Source: Streptomyces physcomitrii
GTDB taxonomy: Bacteria > Actinomycetota > Actinomycetes > Streptomycetales > Streptomycetaceae
Assembly (NCBI RefSeq): GCF_012273655.1
Contig: NZ_JAAWWP010000011.1
Coordinates: 124,001-188,000, forward strand
Reading direction: 5' to 3'
Length of the DNA: 64,000 nt
The translations under genes and the position numbers were made by a program. Below, piece after piece: positions 8,123-16,541 of this stretch. The notes under the pieces were generated by a model. It searched no databases. It saw nothing but the letters and a program-made list of their open reading frames with translations, and was not told where the DNA came from. The stretch's first letter is position 1; the number at the start of each line of letters is the position of its first letter.

Positions 8123-9505
8123 ATGGCCGCAAGGCCTCTCGTCGCACGGCAGCCCAACGAGCGCCTGCAGGCGCTCATCCAGGAGGCGGGCTGCTCCAAC
8201 GCCGGTCTCGCCCGCCGGGTGAACATGTGCGGCGCGGAGCAGGGACTCGACCTGCGGTACGACAAGACCTCGGTGGCCCGCTGGCTGCGCGGCCAGCAGC
8301 CCCGGGGCCGGGCGCCCGCCGTGATCGCGGAGGCGCTCGGCCGCAAGCTGGGCCGCGGGGTCAGCGTCGAGGAGATCGGGATGTCCGGCGGGAGCAATCT
8401 CGCCACCGGGGTGGGCCTGCAGTTCTCGGTCACCGTCCCCGGCGCCATCGAGCAGGTCAGCGAGTTGTGGCGGAGCGATGTCGGCCGCCGGGACTTCCTC
8501 TCCGGCTCCACGGTCGCCGCCTCCGCCCTGGTGGAGCCCAGCCGGGACTGGCTGATCTCCGCCCCCGACGGCCAGGTGGCCCGGTCCGCGGGCGCCCGGG
8601 TCGGCGCCTCGGACGTGGCGGCGGTACGGGCGATGACCGAGGCGCTGGTCACCCTGGACCACCAGTACGGCAGCGGGCATGTGCGCCCGGTGCTCGTGCA
8701 CTACCTCAACAGCGTGGTCTCCGGGCTGCTCTCGGGCTCGTACCGGGAGTCCGTCGGGCGGGACCTCTTCGCCGCGGTCTCCCGGCTCACCGAACTGGCC
8801 GGGTACATGGCGGTCGACACCGGCCAGCCCGGTCTCGCCCAGCGGTACTACATCCAGGCGCTGCGCCTCGCCCAGGCGGCGGGCGACCGCGGCTACGGCG
8901 GATACGTACTGGCCGCCTCGATGAGCCATCTCGCCGCCCAGCTCGGCAATCCGCGGGAGATCTCCCAGCTGGCGCGCGCCGCGCAGGAGGGCGCGCGCGG
9001 GCGGGTGACCCCGCGCGCGGAGGCGATGTTCCACGCGGCGGAGGCGCGCGGGCACGCCCTGCTCGGCGACCGGAGCGCCGCCGAGTCCGGGATCGCCAAG
9101 GCGCTGGACGCGATGGAGCGCACCCAGGGGGTCGACGGCGACGACCCGGTCTGGATCGCCCACTTCGACCACTCCTACCTCGCCGACGAACTCGCCCACT
9201 GCCACCGCGACCTGGGCCAGTGGGCCGCCGCCGCCCGCACCGCCCAGGAGTCGCTCGCCGGCCACCCCGCGTCCCGGGCCAGGCGGCGCGCCATCGGCCT
9301 GGTCCTGCTCGCCACCGCGCAGTTGGAGCAGCGCCAGCTGGAGCAGTCCTGCGACACCGCCCTGCACGCGGTGGAACTCCTCGCTGGGCTCCGCTCCCAG
9401 CGCGGCGCCGAGTACCTGGAGGACTTCAAGGAGCGCCTCGCCCCCTACCGCGACGAGCCGGTCGTCCGGGACTTCGGGGCGCGGGCGGAGCTGCGGGCGG
9501 CCTGA
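8123..9505 (+). CDS. HTH/TPR-type regulator (NsdA-like family)
   Basis: This 460-residue protein starts at ATG 8123, six bases after AGGGGG. Residues about 8-75 form an HTH-like segment (NERLQALIQEAGCSNAGLARRVN, then TSVARWLRGQQPRGRAPAVIAEALGR). A stretch at about 128-140, RRDFLSGSTVAASALV, recalls a Tat-like motif. The rest is helical repeat sequence of TPR type up to about 440. The architecture matches Streptomyces proteins related to NsdA, which repress development and antibiotic synthesis in S. coelicolor. The specific role here is unknown. It is transcribed away from the ABC exporter operon. A short hairpin (9525-9542) follows the stop. Confidence 0.75.
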   Translation: MAARPLVARQPNERLQALIQEAGCSNAGLARRVNMCGAEQGLDLRYDKTSVARWLRGQQPRGRAPAVIAEALGRKLGRGVSVEEIGMSGGSNLATGVGLQFSVTVPGAIEQVSELWRSDVGRRDFLSGSTVAASALVEPSRDWLISAPDGQVARSAGARVGASDVAAVRAMTEALVTLDHQYGSGHVRPVLVHYLNSVVSGLLSGSYRESVGRDLFAAVSRLTELAGYMAVDTGQPGLAQRYYIQALRLAQAAGDRGYGGYVLAASMSHLAAQLGNPREISQLARAAQEGARGRVTPRAEAMFHAAEARGHALLGDRSAAESGIAKALDAMERTQGVDGDDPVWIAHFDHSYLADELAHCHRDLGQWAAAARTAQESLAGHPASRARRRAIGLVLLATAQLEQRQLEQSCDTALHAVELLAGLRSQRGAEYLEDFKERLAPYRDEPVVRDFGARAELRAA

Positions 9506-9524
9506 CCGGGGAGGCAGCCGGAAG

Positions 9525-9542
9525 GGGCCCGGAAGCGGGCCC
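9525..9542 (+). terminator. Short GC-rich hairpin after the HTH/TPR gene
   Basis: GGGCCCG (9525-9531) pairs with CGGGCCC (9536-9542) around a GAAG loop, 20 bases past the stop. There is no T-run; in Streptomyces such hairpins often act as terminators. Confidence 0.4.
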
Positions 9543-9724
9543 TCCGGTGGTGCGGCGGGAGCGCGTGCACGGCGTCGCGCGCCGGGCGGGAATTGTCGGA
9601 CTGGCCCCGGATGCGAGGGCTGCGCGGGCTTGGGCGGGAGCGGGCCCGCCTGCGTGGCACGGGAGTTGGGACAGCGGGTAGCGTGAGCCGTCGAGCGAGA
9701 AGCCCACCACTGTCAGGAGTCCCG

Positions 9725-11728
9725 GTGACGCAGAGCGGACAGGGCGAGGACGCGCCCCTCCCCCCGGAGCGGCACGCACACGAAGGCATCGTGCTGCCCT
9801 CCGACGGGGGCGAGCCGCTGCTCCCCGGCGCCCCCGCCGAGCGCCCGGTGCCACCCGGCGGCCCCGAGCGCGGCGCCCCCGCGGGCGGCCAGGCCTGGGG
9901 TCAGCCCTGGGGCCCGCAGTCCCCGCCGCCCGCCGCCCCCGGCAACGCCTGGGGCGCCGAGTCCGCCGCCGCGGAGTCCGCCCCCGGGTACGGTTCCGGC
10001 TCCGGGCCGTACGAGGTGGACGCGCGCTACGGCACCGACGGCCAGGGGTACGCGCTCGACCAGGGCCCCGGTCGGCACCGGCCGGATCAGTACCAGCAGG
10101 GCCAGTACCCGCAAGATCAGTACCCGCAGGATCGGCAGCAGGGCGGGCACCAGGACCAGGGCCACGGGCAGCAGTCCGGTGGCTGGGGTGCCCCCGAGGC
10201 GGGCCACGCCCTCCCGCCCGCCGCCGTTCCCGGGGCCCTGCCGCCCGCGCAGCCCCCCGGTCGGTACGCGGCACCGGAGAGCCAGGCGTACGCGCCGGAG
10301 AACTCCTCCTACGGGCCCGGGAGTTCCTCGTACGGCTCCGGGGACCCCTCGTACGGTCCTGAAGGGGCGCAGTACGCGCCGGGAGCGCCGCAGTATGCCC
10401 CCGAGAGCCCGCAATTCGCGCCGGGCGCCGGGCAGTTCGGTCCGGAGGCCGGGCGGTACATACCGGATGAAGGGCCCACCCAGTACATTCCGCCGGTGGC
10501 TCCGGGCGCCCTGCCGCCCGAGATGCCCGCCGGTCCCGCACCGCACGGCGCCGGGGCGTCCCACGCCGAGTCGACCCGGTTCCTCGGCAGCATCCCGCAG
10601 CAGCCCGACGCCGGCGACCCGTCTCCGTACGGCGGCGCGCAGCCCCCCGCCCCGAACCCGGACGCGGAGCCGACCCAGTACATCGCCCCGGTCCCCGCCC
10701 CGCCGCCCGGCGCCCCCTACGGCATCCGCCCCGGCACGCCCGCCGAGGCCGCCGGGCAGCAGCAGCCGGGCGCGGGCCAGGCGCCCGGCGGTCAGAACCC
10801 CGGCGGCCAGGCACCCCGTCCCGGTCAGGGCCCCGGTGCCGGGCAGGAGCCGGGGGAGCGGCAGCCCCCGGCCGAGTTCGACAGCCTCTTCCGTACCGCG
10901 CCCGGTGAGGCTCCGGCCGCCACCCAGCAGATGCCCCGCTACGACGCGCGGCGCGCACGGGGCGTGCAGTTCAACGCGGGCGCCCCCGCGGGACCCGGTG
11001 CGCCGGGCGGCGGCGCCCCGTACCCCCCGCCGGGCGGCGGCGAGCCGGGCGGCCGGGCCGAGCGGCGGGAGCAGGACGAGCGCCGGCGGCGTACCGGGTC
11101 GAAGGTGCCGCTGCTCGCGGCCGTCGGCGTCGGCATCGCGGTGATCGGCGTGGGCGCCGGTGCGCTGCTGAGCAGCTCCGGTGGCGACGGCGACGGGGAC
11201 GACAAGAGCGCGCCCGTCTCCGCGACCGCCCCGGAGGAGTCCGCGGAGCCGTCCCCCTCGGTCGACCCGGTCGAGGAGCAGGCGGTGGCCCTGGACAAGC
11301 TGCTCGCCGACAGCAACAACAGCCGCAGCGCGGTCATCTCCTCGGTCGGCCATGTGAAGAGCTGCGACAAGCTCGGCGAGTCCGCGCGCAGCCTCCGCGA
11401 GGCGGGCCGGCAGCGCAGCGGGCTGGTCACCCGCCTCGGCAAGCTCTCGGTGGACAAGCTCCCGGACCACGCCCGCCTGACGGCCGCGCTCACCAAGGCC
11501 TGGCAGGCCTCCGCCTCCGCCGACAACCACTACGCGGCCTGGGCCGACCAGGTCGGCAAGGGCGGCAAGAAGTTCTGCCCCAAGGGCAAGGCGCGCGGCA
11601 CCGCGCACACCGTCGCGGCCAACCGCTCCAGCGGCGAGGCGACCAAGGCCAAGCAGGAGGCGGCGGGCCTGTGGAACACCATCGCCGAGAAGTACGGCCT
11701 CACTGCCCGCGACAAGTCCGAGCTGTGA
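9725..11728 (+). CDS. Membrane-anchored protein with a long Pro/Gln/Tyr-rich cytosolic region
   Basis: I start at GTG 9725, five bases after AGGAG (9715-9719); an in-frame ATG at 9593 has no ribosome site. The 667-residue product is mostly low-complexity for the first 450 residues, with repeated QYP, SSYG, YAPE and TQYI(P/A)PV motifs. One transmembrane helix (KVPLLAAVGVGIAVIGVGAGALL, about 459-481) follows a basic RRRRTGSK stop-transfer. An acidic linker leads to an extracytoplasmic helical domain (about 520-667) with two Cys residues. The TQYIPP repeats resemble phospho-acceptor tails seen in actinobacterial kinase substrates. The function is unknown. Confidence 0.75.
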   Translation: MTQSGQGEDAPLPPERHAHEGIVLPSDGGEPLLPGAPAERPVPPGGPERGAPAGGQAWGQPWGPQSPPPAAPGNAWGAESAAAESAPGYGSGSGPYEVDARYGTDGQGYALDQGPGRHRPDQYQQGQYPQDQYPQDRQQGGHQDQGHGQQSGGWGAPEAGHALPPAAVPGALPPAQPPGRYAAPESQAYAPENSSYGPGSSSYGSGDPSYGPEGAQYAPGAPQYAPESPQFAPGAGQFGPEAGRYIPDEGPTQYIPPVAPGALPPEMPAGPAPHGAGASHAESTRFLGSIPQQPDAGDPSPYGGAQPPAPNPDAEPTQYIAPVPAPPPGAPYGIRPGTPAEAAGQQQPGAGQAPGGQNPGGQAPRPGQGPGAGQEPGERQPPAEFDSLFRTAPGEAPAATQQMPRYDARRARGVQFNAGAPAGPGAPGGGAPYPPPGGGEPGGRAERREQDERRRRTGSKVPLLAAVGVGIAVIGVGAGALLSSSGGDGDGDDKSAPVSATAPEESAEPSPSVDPVEEQAVALDKLLADSNNSRSAVISSVGHVKSCDKLGESARSLREAGRQRSGLVTRLGKLSVDKLPDHARLTAALTKAWQASASADNHYAAWADQVGKGGKKFCPKGKARGTAHTVAANRSSGEATKAKQEAAGLWNTIAEKYGLTARDKSEL

Positions 11729-11849
11729 GGCGGGAGCCGGGGCCGGCGGCCGGGGTGCGCTGAGGCGGTCCCGGCGGGCCGCCGCGTACCGAGTCGCCTC
11801 GGGCCGTCTCGTACGGGACCGGCTCGATCGCTCCGCACCGTCCGCCCGC

Positions 11850-13169
11850 TCAGTCCGGCGCGCTCTCCAGCGTCCGGGACATGTCCACCGCTCCGCGCCG
11901 CTCAGCCACCAGGCGGCCGGCGCGTACCACCTGGAAGGTCACGTCCGCGTTGACCAGGCGGGGGAAGTCGCGTACCGCGATCATGTCCTCGAAGCGCCAG
12001 CTCAGCTTCGGGGTGAGGCCGCCGGTGCCGACCTGGAGGCCGTCGTCGAAGGTGCGGCGCAGGGTGCGCGCGCTGACCTCGCCCCCGCCGAGGGACTCCA
12101 CCGCGCGGCGCAGCACCGTATAGGCGATCCAGGTGGTCTGCACGCCCGCGTCCGCCGCGTCGACCCGGTTGTCGCCGAAGGCCTGCCGGTCGATGACCGC
12201 GCGCAGCTCCCGCCAGCGCGGGTCCGAGGCCACTGGATACCAGCCGGTGACGTACGCGCCCTCGTAGGGGCCCGAGGCCCCGCCGGTGCGGTCGATCACC
12301 GACTGGTCCACGCTGCCGAGGACGGAGGCGACCCGCACGGCCGGGTAGCCGTCCTCGGTGCGGCGGAAGGAGTCGAAGAAGGTGTCGGTGCGCTCGCCGA
12401 GCGCCGCCGTCACACAGCCCTGCTCGTCCGGGTCCCCGGTGGCGTACTCCAGGGCCTGCCGCGCCGCCTCGCTGTAGGAGGTGTCGTCCTCGGCCGCGCG
12501 CACGTCCCTGACCCGCAGACCCGCCCTGGCCAGCCCCGCGTCGAGCAGCACCGGCAGGTTGTCCCCGGCGACGGTGTCGGGACGCACCAGGGCGACCCGG
12601 CCGCAGCGCTCGGCGAGTTCCTGGCCGACCCCGGCGAGCACCGCGGGCCGGCCGCCGTTGACCGGGTAGGACAGCGGGCTGGTGAACTCGTCCTCGGTGA
12701 CGCCGTACCCGCCGATGTACGGGATCCCGGCGGCCTCCAGCGGACCCAGGAAGGAGCGGCCGTGCTGGCTGTAGGAGCCGACCACGGCCGCCACGTCCTC
12801 GCGTACCGCCCGGCGCGCGCAGGCCGCGGCGCCCACCGCGTCGTTGTGGTCGTTGCAGGTGAGCACCCGCAGCTCGCGGTGGCCGAGGCCGCCCTGGGTG
12901 TTGATCCAGCGCGCGTAGGCCCGCGCCATGGCCGTCATGCCGGGCTTGTTGGTCGCCCGGGTGTTCTCCGGGGCCCAGGTCATGACCGTCAGGGGCGCCT
13001 CGTCCGCGGAGTCGTCGAGCACCCCGCAGCCGGAGAGCAGCAGCGCCGCGCAGAGAGCCGCCGCGGCCGCCCGGCGGCACCCGCGTTTCGCCCCGGCGGG
13101 CCGGTCGGCGCGAGCGGAGGCGGCGGGGAACGGGACGGGCAAGAGGCGCGTGCGAGGCCTTTCGGTCAT
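11850..13169 (-). CDS. Periplasmic-binding lipoprotein (branched-chain amino acid type)
   Basis: This 439-residue protein has an N-terminal basic region, a hydrophobic stretch and a lipobox LLLSGCG (Cys near residue 40), so it should be a lipoprotein on the outer face of the membrane. The mature part has the type 1 periplasmic-binding fold of LivJ/Leu-binding proteins (ARWINTQGGLGHRELRVLTCNDHND, then VVGSYSQHGRSFLGPLEAAGIPYIGG). No permease or ATPase genes adjoin it, so it may act as an orphan receptor or share a transporter encoded elsewhere. The start is the ATG at 13169; a longer frame upstream overlaps the divergent gene and is rejected. Confidence 0.85.
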   Translation of the reverse strand: MTERPRTRLLPVPFPAASARADRPAGAKRGCRRAAAAALCAALLLSGCGVLDDSADEAPLTVMTWAPENTRATNKPGMTAMARAYARWINTQGGLGHRELRVLTCNDHNDAVGAAACARRAVREDVAAVVGSYSQHGRSFLGPLEAAGIPYIGGYGVTEDEFTSPLSYPVNGGRPAVLAGVGQELAERCGRVALVRPDTVAGDNLPVLLDAGLARAGLRVRDVRAAEDDTSYSEAARQALEYATGDPDEQGCVTAALGERTDTFFDSFRRTEDGYPAVRVASVLGSVDQSVIDRTGGASGPYEGAYVTGWYPVASDPRWRELRAVIDRQAFGDNRVDAADAGVQTTWIAYTVLRRAVESLGGGEVSARTLRRTFDDGLQVGTGGLTPKLSWRFEDMIAVRDFPRLVNADVTFQVVRAGRLVAERRGAVDMSRTLESAPD

Positions 13170-13350
13170 GTCGAGCCACGATTCCGGCGCCCCGAGAACC
13201 TGCCAGTGACCTTCGGGGAACCGGCGGTGGCGCGCAGGTGAACAGCGGGCGCCGGTGGGGGCCGGTGGGGCGCGCCGGACGGGGAACGTACGATCGGTCC
13301 TCGTGCAAGCACCGGAGAACTCTTCCCGTCGCGGCAGTCGCTCGGCCACC

Positions 13351-13797
13351 ATGGGCGTCATGCCGCTGAACGACATGCCGTGGTGGCGCTGGCGCAGCAA
13401 TGTGCGTTCGGCGCTGCACATGCTTTCCGACCCCGTCTTCCAGCGTGAGTGCTGGCTCGCGGGGCACACCGGGTACGGGGACGTCACCGACGCCGTGTAC
13501 CGCCTGGTCGAGGACACCTGGCTCGACAACTGGTCCGCCGAGAAGTACGTCGGCACGATCTTCCGGGACTCCCAGGAGGCGGCCCTCGTCGACGTCGCCG
13601 TGCTGCGGGTGCTGCGGATCATGCACCAGGTCGGCCCGGACGCCCAGGTCGCCGCCTATCTGGAGCACCATGCCTGGCCGGAGGCGGTGCGCGCGGCCCG
13701 GGACGCCCATGTGAGGCTCGCCACCAGCGACGGCGACGATCCCGACACCGCGCCGCGCACCCTGGAGGCGCTGCGCCTCGTCACGCGCACGGCCTGA
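13351..13797 (+). CDS. Conserved hypothetical protein
   Basis: This 148-residue protein is all-alpha in appearance and begins MGVMPLNDMPWWRWRSNVRSALHML. It is rich in Trp and charged residues, has no signal peptide and has no recognisable catalytic motif. It looks like one of the small conserved Streptomyces proteins of unknown function. The start is uncertain: ATG at 13351 or 13360, or GTG at 13303, and none has a good ribosome site. It lies divergent from the binding-protein gene and 175-190 bases upstream of purU on the same strand. Confidence 0.6.
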   Translation: MGVMPLNDMPWWRWRSNVRSALHMLSDPVFQRECWLAGHTGYGDVTDAVYRLVEDTWLDNWSAEKYVGTIFRDSQEAALVDVAVLRVLRIMHQVGPDAQVAAYLEHHAWPEAVRAARDAHVRLATSDGDDPDTAPRTLEALRLVTRTA

Positions 13798-13989
13798 GGG
13801 GCCGGCGGCTTCCGGCGCCCCGTCTCACCTGTCGGCGGGGCGGCCCTCGCGGGCGCCCGACTGTGGAATCCTGGCGGCGGCACCCGGCAGCGCCCGCCCT
13901 CCGGTGGCCCGGCCAGGGCCGCGGCGGGAGGGCCCGGTGCCGCGAGAAGCACCAGCCGCGAGGATCACCCAGTGCATGAGGAACGTCCA

Positions 13990-14907
13990 GTGAACGAGCA
14001 GCCCGCAGCCGCCGCCCCGTCCCCCGGCCCGGCGGGCGGTACGGGCGCCGGGGACACCTCCGGGCACTACGTCCTCACCCTCTCCTGCCCCGACCGGCAG
14101 GGCATCGTGCACGCGGTCTCCAGCTACCTCTTCATGACCGGCTGCAACATCGAGGACAGCCAGCAGTTCGGCGACCACGACACCGGCCTGTTCTTCATGC
14201 GGGTGCTCTTCTCCGCCGAGGCCCCGGTCAGCCTGGACAAGCTGCGGGCGAGCTTCGCCGCGGTCGGCGACTCCTTCCAGATGGACTGGCAGCTGCACCG
14301 CGCCGCCGCGAAGATGCGCGTGGTCCTGATGGTGTCCCGCTTCGGCCACTGCCTGAACGACCTGCTCTTCCGCGCCCGCACCGGCGCGCTGCCGGTCGAG
14401 ATCGCCGCCGTGGTCTCCAACCACACCGACTTCGCCGAGCTGGTCGCCTCGTACGGCGTCCCCTTCTGGCACATCCCGGTCACCAAGGACACCAAGGCCG
14501 AGGCGGAGGCCGAACTCCTCGCGCTGGTACGGGAGTCGGACGTCGAGCTGGTGGTGCTCGCCCGCTATATGCAGGTCCTCTCGGACGAGCTGTGCAAGCA
14601 GCTCAGCGGCCGGATCATCAATATCCACCACAGCTTCCTGCCGAGCTTCAAGGGCGCCAAGCCCTACCACCAGGCCCACACCCGGGGCGTGAAGCTCATC
14701 GGCGCGACCGCCCACTACGTCACCGCCGACCTCGACGAGGGCCCGATCATCGAGCAGGAGGTGGAGCGCGTCGCGCACGGCGTGACCCCCGAACAGCTCG
14801 TCGCCCTCGGCCGGGACGTGGAGTGCCAGGCCCTCGCCCGCGCGGTGAAGTGGCACGCGGAGCACCGCATCCTGCTCAACGGCCGCCGCACGGTGGTCTT
14901 CTCCTAG
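13990..14907 (+). CDS. purU: Formyltetrahydrofolate deformylase
   Basis: PurU hydrolyses 10-formyl-THF to THF and formate, balancing one-carbon units and feeding formate to purine synthesis. The 305-residue protein has an N-terminal ACT domain (about 22-95, YVLTLSCPDRQGIVHAVSSYL) and a formyltransferase-fold catalytic domain (about 108-305). The latter holds the NIHHSFLPSFKGAKPYHQA active-site block and the HYVTADLDEGPIIEQ block, whose Asp is catalytic. GTG 13990 follows GAGGAA by six bases; a GTG at 13972, with AGGA upstream, would add six residues and is nearly as likely. The length is close to the usual 280-300. Confidence 0.95.
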   Translation: MNEQPAAAAPSPGPAGGTGAGDTSGHYVLTLSCPDRQGIVHAVSSYLFMTGCNIEDSQQFGDHDTGLFFMRVLFSAEAPVSLDKLRASFAAVGDSFQMDWQLHRAAAKMRVVLMVSRFGHCLNDLLFRARTGALPVEIAAVVSNHTDFAELVASYGVPFWHIPVTKDTKAEAEAELLALVRESDVELVVLARYMQVLSDELCKQLSGRIINIHHSFLPSFKGAKPYHQAHTRGVKLIGATAHYVTADLDEGPIIEQEVERVAHGVTPEQLVALGRDVECQALARAVKWHAEHRILLNGRRTVVFS

Positions 14908-15047
14908 GCTCTCGCGCCGGGCCAAAGCGCACACAATCCAACGCCGCTGCCGCACAGGCGCGCCGAACCCTGTCCCCTTCGGTCGCTTTCGGTCGCCGTC
15001 CGGATTCCGGAAACGGAACAACTCCCCGTATTTCGCCGAGCTTTGTC

Positions 15048-15083
15048 CAGAGTCTTTCAACAGAGTCCAACAGCTCCTAACGT
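15048..15083 (+). promoter_or_regulatory. Promoter with tandem repeat upstream of the alpha-galactosidase gene
   Basis: TTTCAA (15055-15060) and TAACGT (15078-15083) are 17 bases apart. The 7-mer CAGAGTC occurs twice (15048-15054 and 15061-15067) with a 13-base period, flanking the -35. The repeats may be an operator for carbon regulation; no LacI-type palindrome is visible. Confidence 0.4.
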
Positions 15084-15158
15084 AATCGCACGTGTGGAGG
15101 CGCTTGTTGCTGCCGCCCCGCATGTCCGCTCCCCCCCACGTCTTGGAGGACTGTGTCC

Positions 15159-16436
15159 ATGCGCTCCATGAACCGTCCGTCAGCGCGCGCCGCTTCGATC
15201 CGCCGTCTCTCCGCCGCCCCGGTCCGCCGGCTCTCGCGCCAGGGCCTCGCCCTCGCCGCCGCGGCCCTGCTCTGCGGCGTCGGCGCCGCCGCCCCGGCCC
15301 TCGCCCAGGCCCCCGAGGCACCCGCCCCGCCGACCCCGGGCGACGGACTCGCGGCCACCCCGCCGATGGGCTTCAACAACTGGAACTCCACCCACTGCGA
15401 GGCCGATTTCAACGAGGAGATGGTCAAGTCGATCGCCGACCTCTTCGTCGAGAAGGGCCTCAAGGACGCCGGGTACGAGTACGTCAACCTCGACGACTGC
15501 TGGGCCCTGCCCGAGCGCGACGCCGACGGCGAACTGGTGCCGGACCCCGAGCGCTTCCCCAATGGCATCAAGGCGGTCGCCGACTACGTCCACGGCAAGG
15601 GCCTGAAGTTCGGCATCTACACCAGCGCCGGTACGAAGACCTGCAGCGACATCGGCTTCCCCGGCGGCCTGGACCACGAGTACAGCGACGCCCGGCAGTT
15701 CGCGGACTGGGGCGTCGACTACCTCAAGTACGACAACTGCAACAACCAGGGCGTGGACGCCCGGCAGCGGTATACGACGATGCGCGACGCGCTGAAGGCG
15801 ACCGGCCGCCCGATCCTCTACAGCATCTGCGAATGGGGCGAGAACAAGCCCTGGGAGTGGGCCGAGGGCATCGGCGAATCCTGGCGCACCACCGGGGACA
15901 TCAGCGACAACTGGGACTCGATGCTCTCCATCCTCAAGCAGAACCTCCCGCTCGCCGAGCACGCGGGCCCGGGCCACTGGAACGACCCCGACATGCTCGA
16001 AGTCGGCAACGGCGGCATGACGGACACCGAGTACCGCAGCCACTTCTCCCTCTGGTCGGTGATGGCCGCCCCGCTGCTGATCGGTGCCGATCTGCGCGAG
16101 GCGGGCGAGGAGACGTACGAGATCCTCGGCAACAAGGAGGTCATCGCCGTCGACCAGGACGAGCTGGGCAGGCAGGGCACCGTGCTCTCCTCCGAGGACG
16201 GGCGCTGGGTCCTCGTCAAGGAGATGGCGGACGGCAGCCGCACCGTCGCCCTCTTCAACGAGACCGGTGAGGAGCAGCAGATCGGGACCACCGCCCAGGA
16301 CGCGGGCCTGCCCGAGGCCGCCTCCTACGAGGTGCGCGACCTGTGGGAGCACCGCACCGACACCGGCGACGGCACCCTCTCCGCCACGGTCCCGGCCCAC
16401 GGCACGGTCCTGCTGCGGGTGACGCCGAGCAGCTAG
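15159..16436 (+). CDS. Secreted alpha-galactosidase, GH27 family
   Basis: This 425-residue enzyme hydrolyses terminal alpha-galactosides. ATG 15159 follows GGAGGA by eight bases. An N-terminal signal peptide (twin basic region, then LALAAAALLCGVGAAAPALA) ends near residue 50. The TIM barrel opens with TPPMGFNNWNSTHC, continues through YVNLDDCW, and carries the nucleophile Asp in YLKYDNCNNQG. The acid/base Asp is in WRTTGDI, followed by GHWNDPDML. A C-terminal beta domain ends at about 425. No ricin, CBM or NPCBM domain is attached, unlike many Streptomyces GH27 enzymes. It converges with the anti-sigma gene, with a perfect hairpin between them. Confidence 0.93.
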   Translation: MRSMNRPSARAASIRRLSAAPVRRLSRQGLALAAAALLCGVGAAAPALAQAPEAPAPPTPGDGLAATPPMGFNNWNSTHCEADFNEEMVKSIADLFVEKGLKDAGYEYVNLDDCWALPERDADGELVPDPERFPNGIKAVADYVHGKGLKFGIYTSAGTKTCSDIGFPGGLDHEYSDARQFADWGVDYLKYDNCNNQGVDARQRYTTMRDALKATGRPILYSICEWGENKPWEWAEGIGESWRTTGDISDNWDSMLSILKQNLPLAEHAGPGHWNDPDMLEVGNGGMTDTEYRSHFSLWSVMAAPLLIGADLREAGEETYEILGNKEVIAVDQDELGRQGTVLSSEDGRWVLVKEMADGSRTVALFNETGEEQQIGTTAQDAGLPEAASYEVRDLWEHRTDTGDGTLSATVPAHGTVLLRVTPSS

Positions 16437-16483
16437 GAGGTCCAGGGGGCGGGGCCCGGGCTGGGCTCGCATCCGGCCGGTCA

Positions 16484-16514
16484 ACCCGTGGGGCCCGGAT
16501 CGGGCCCCACGGGT
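16484..16514. terminator. Perfect 14-bp hairpin between convergent genes
   Basis: ACCCGTGGGGCCCG (16484-16497) pairs with CGGGCCCCACGGGT (16501-16514) around a GAT loop. It lies between the stops of the alpha-galactosidase and anti-sigma genes and is symmetric, so it is a good bidirectional terminator. Confidence 0.75.
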
Positions 16515-16541
16515 CCATCGACCCGCACACCCGGGCCGGAC

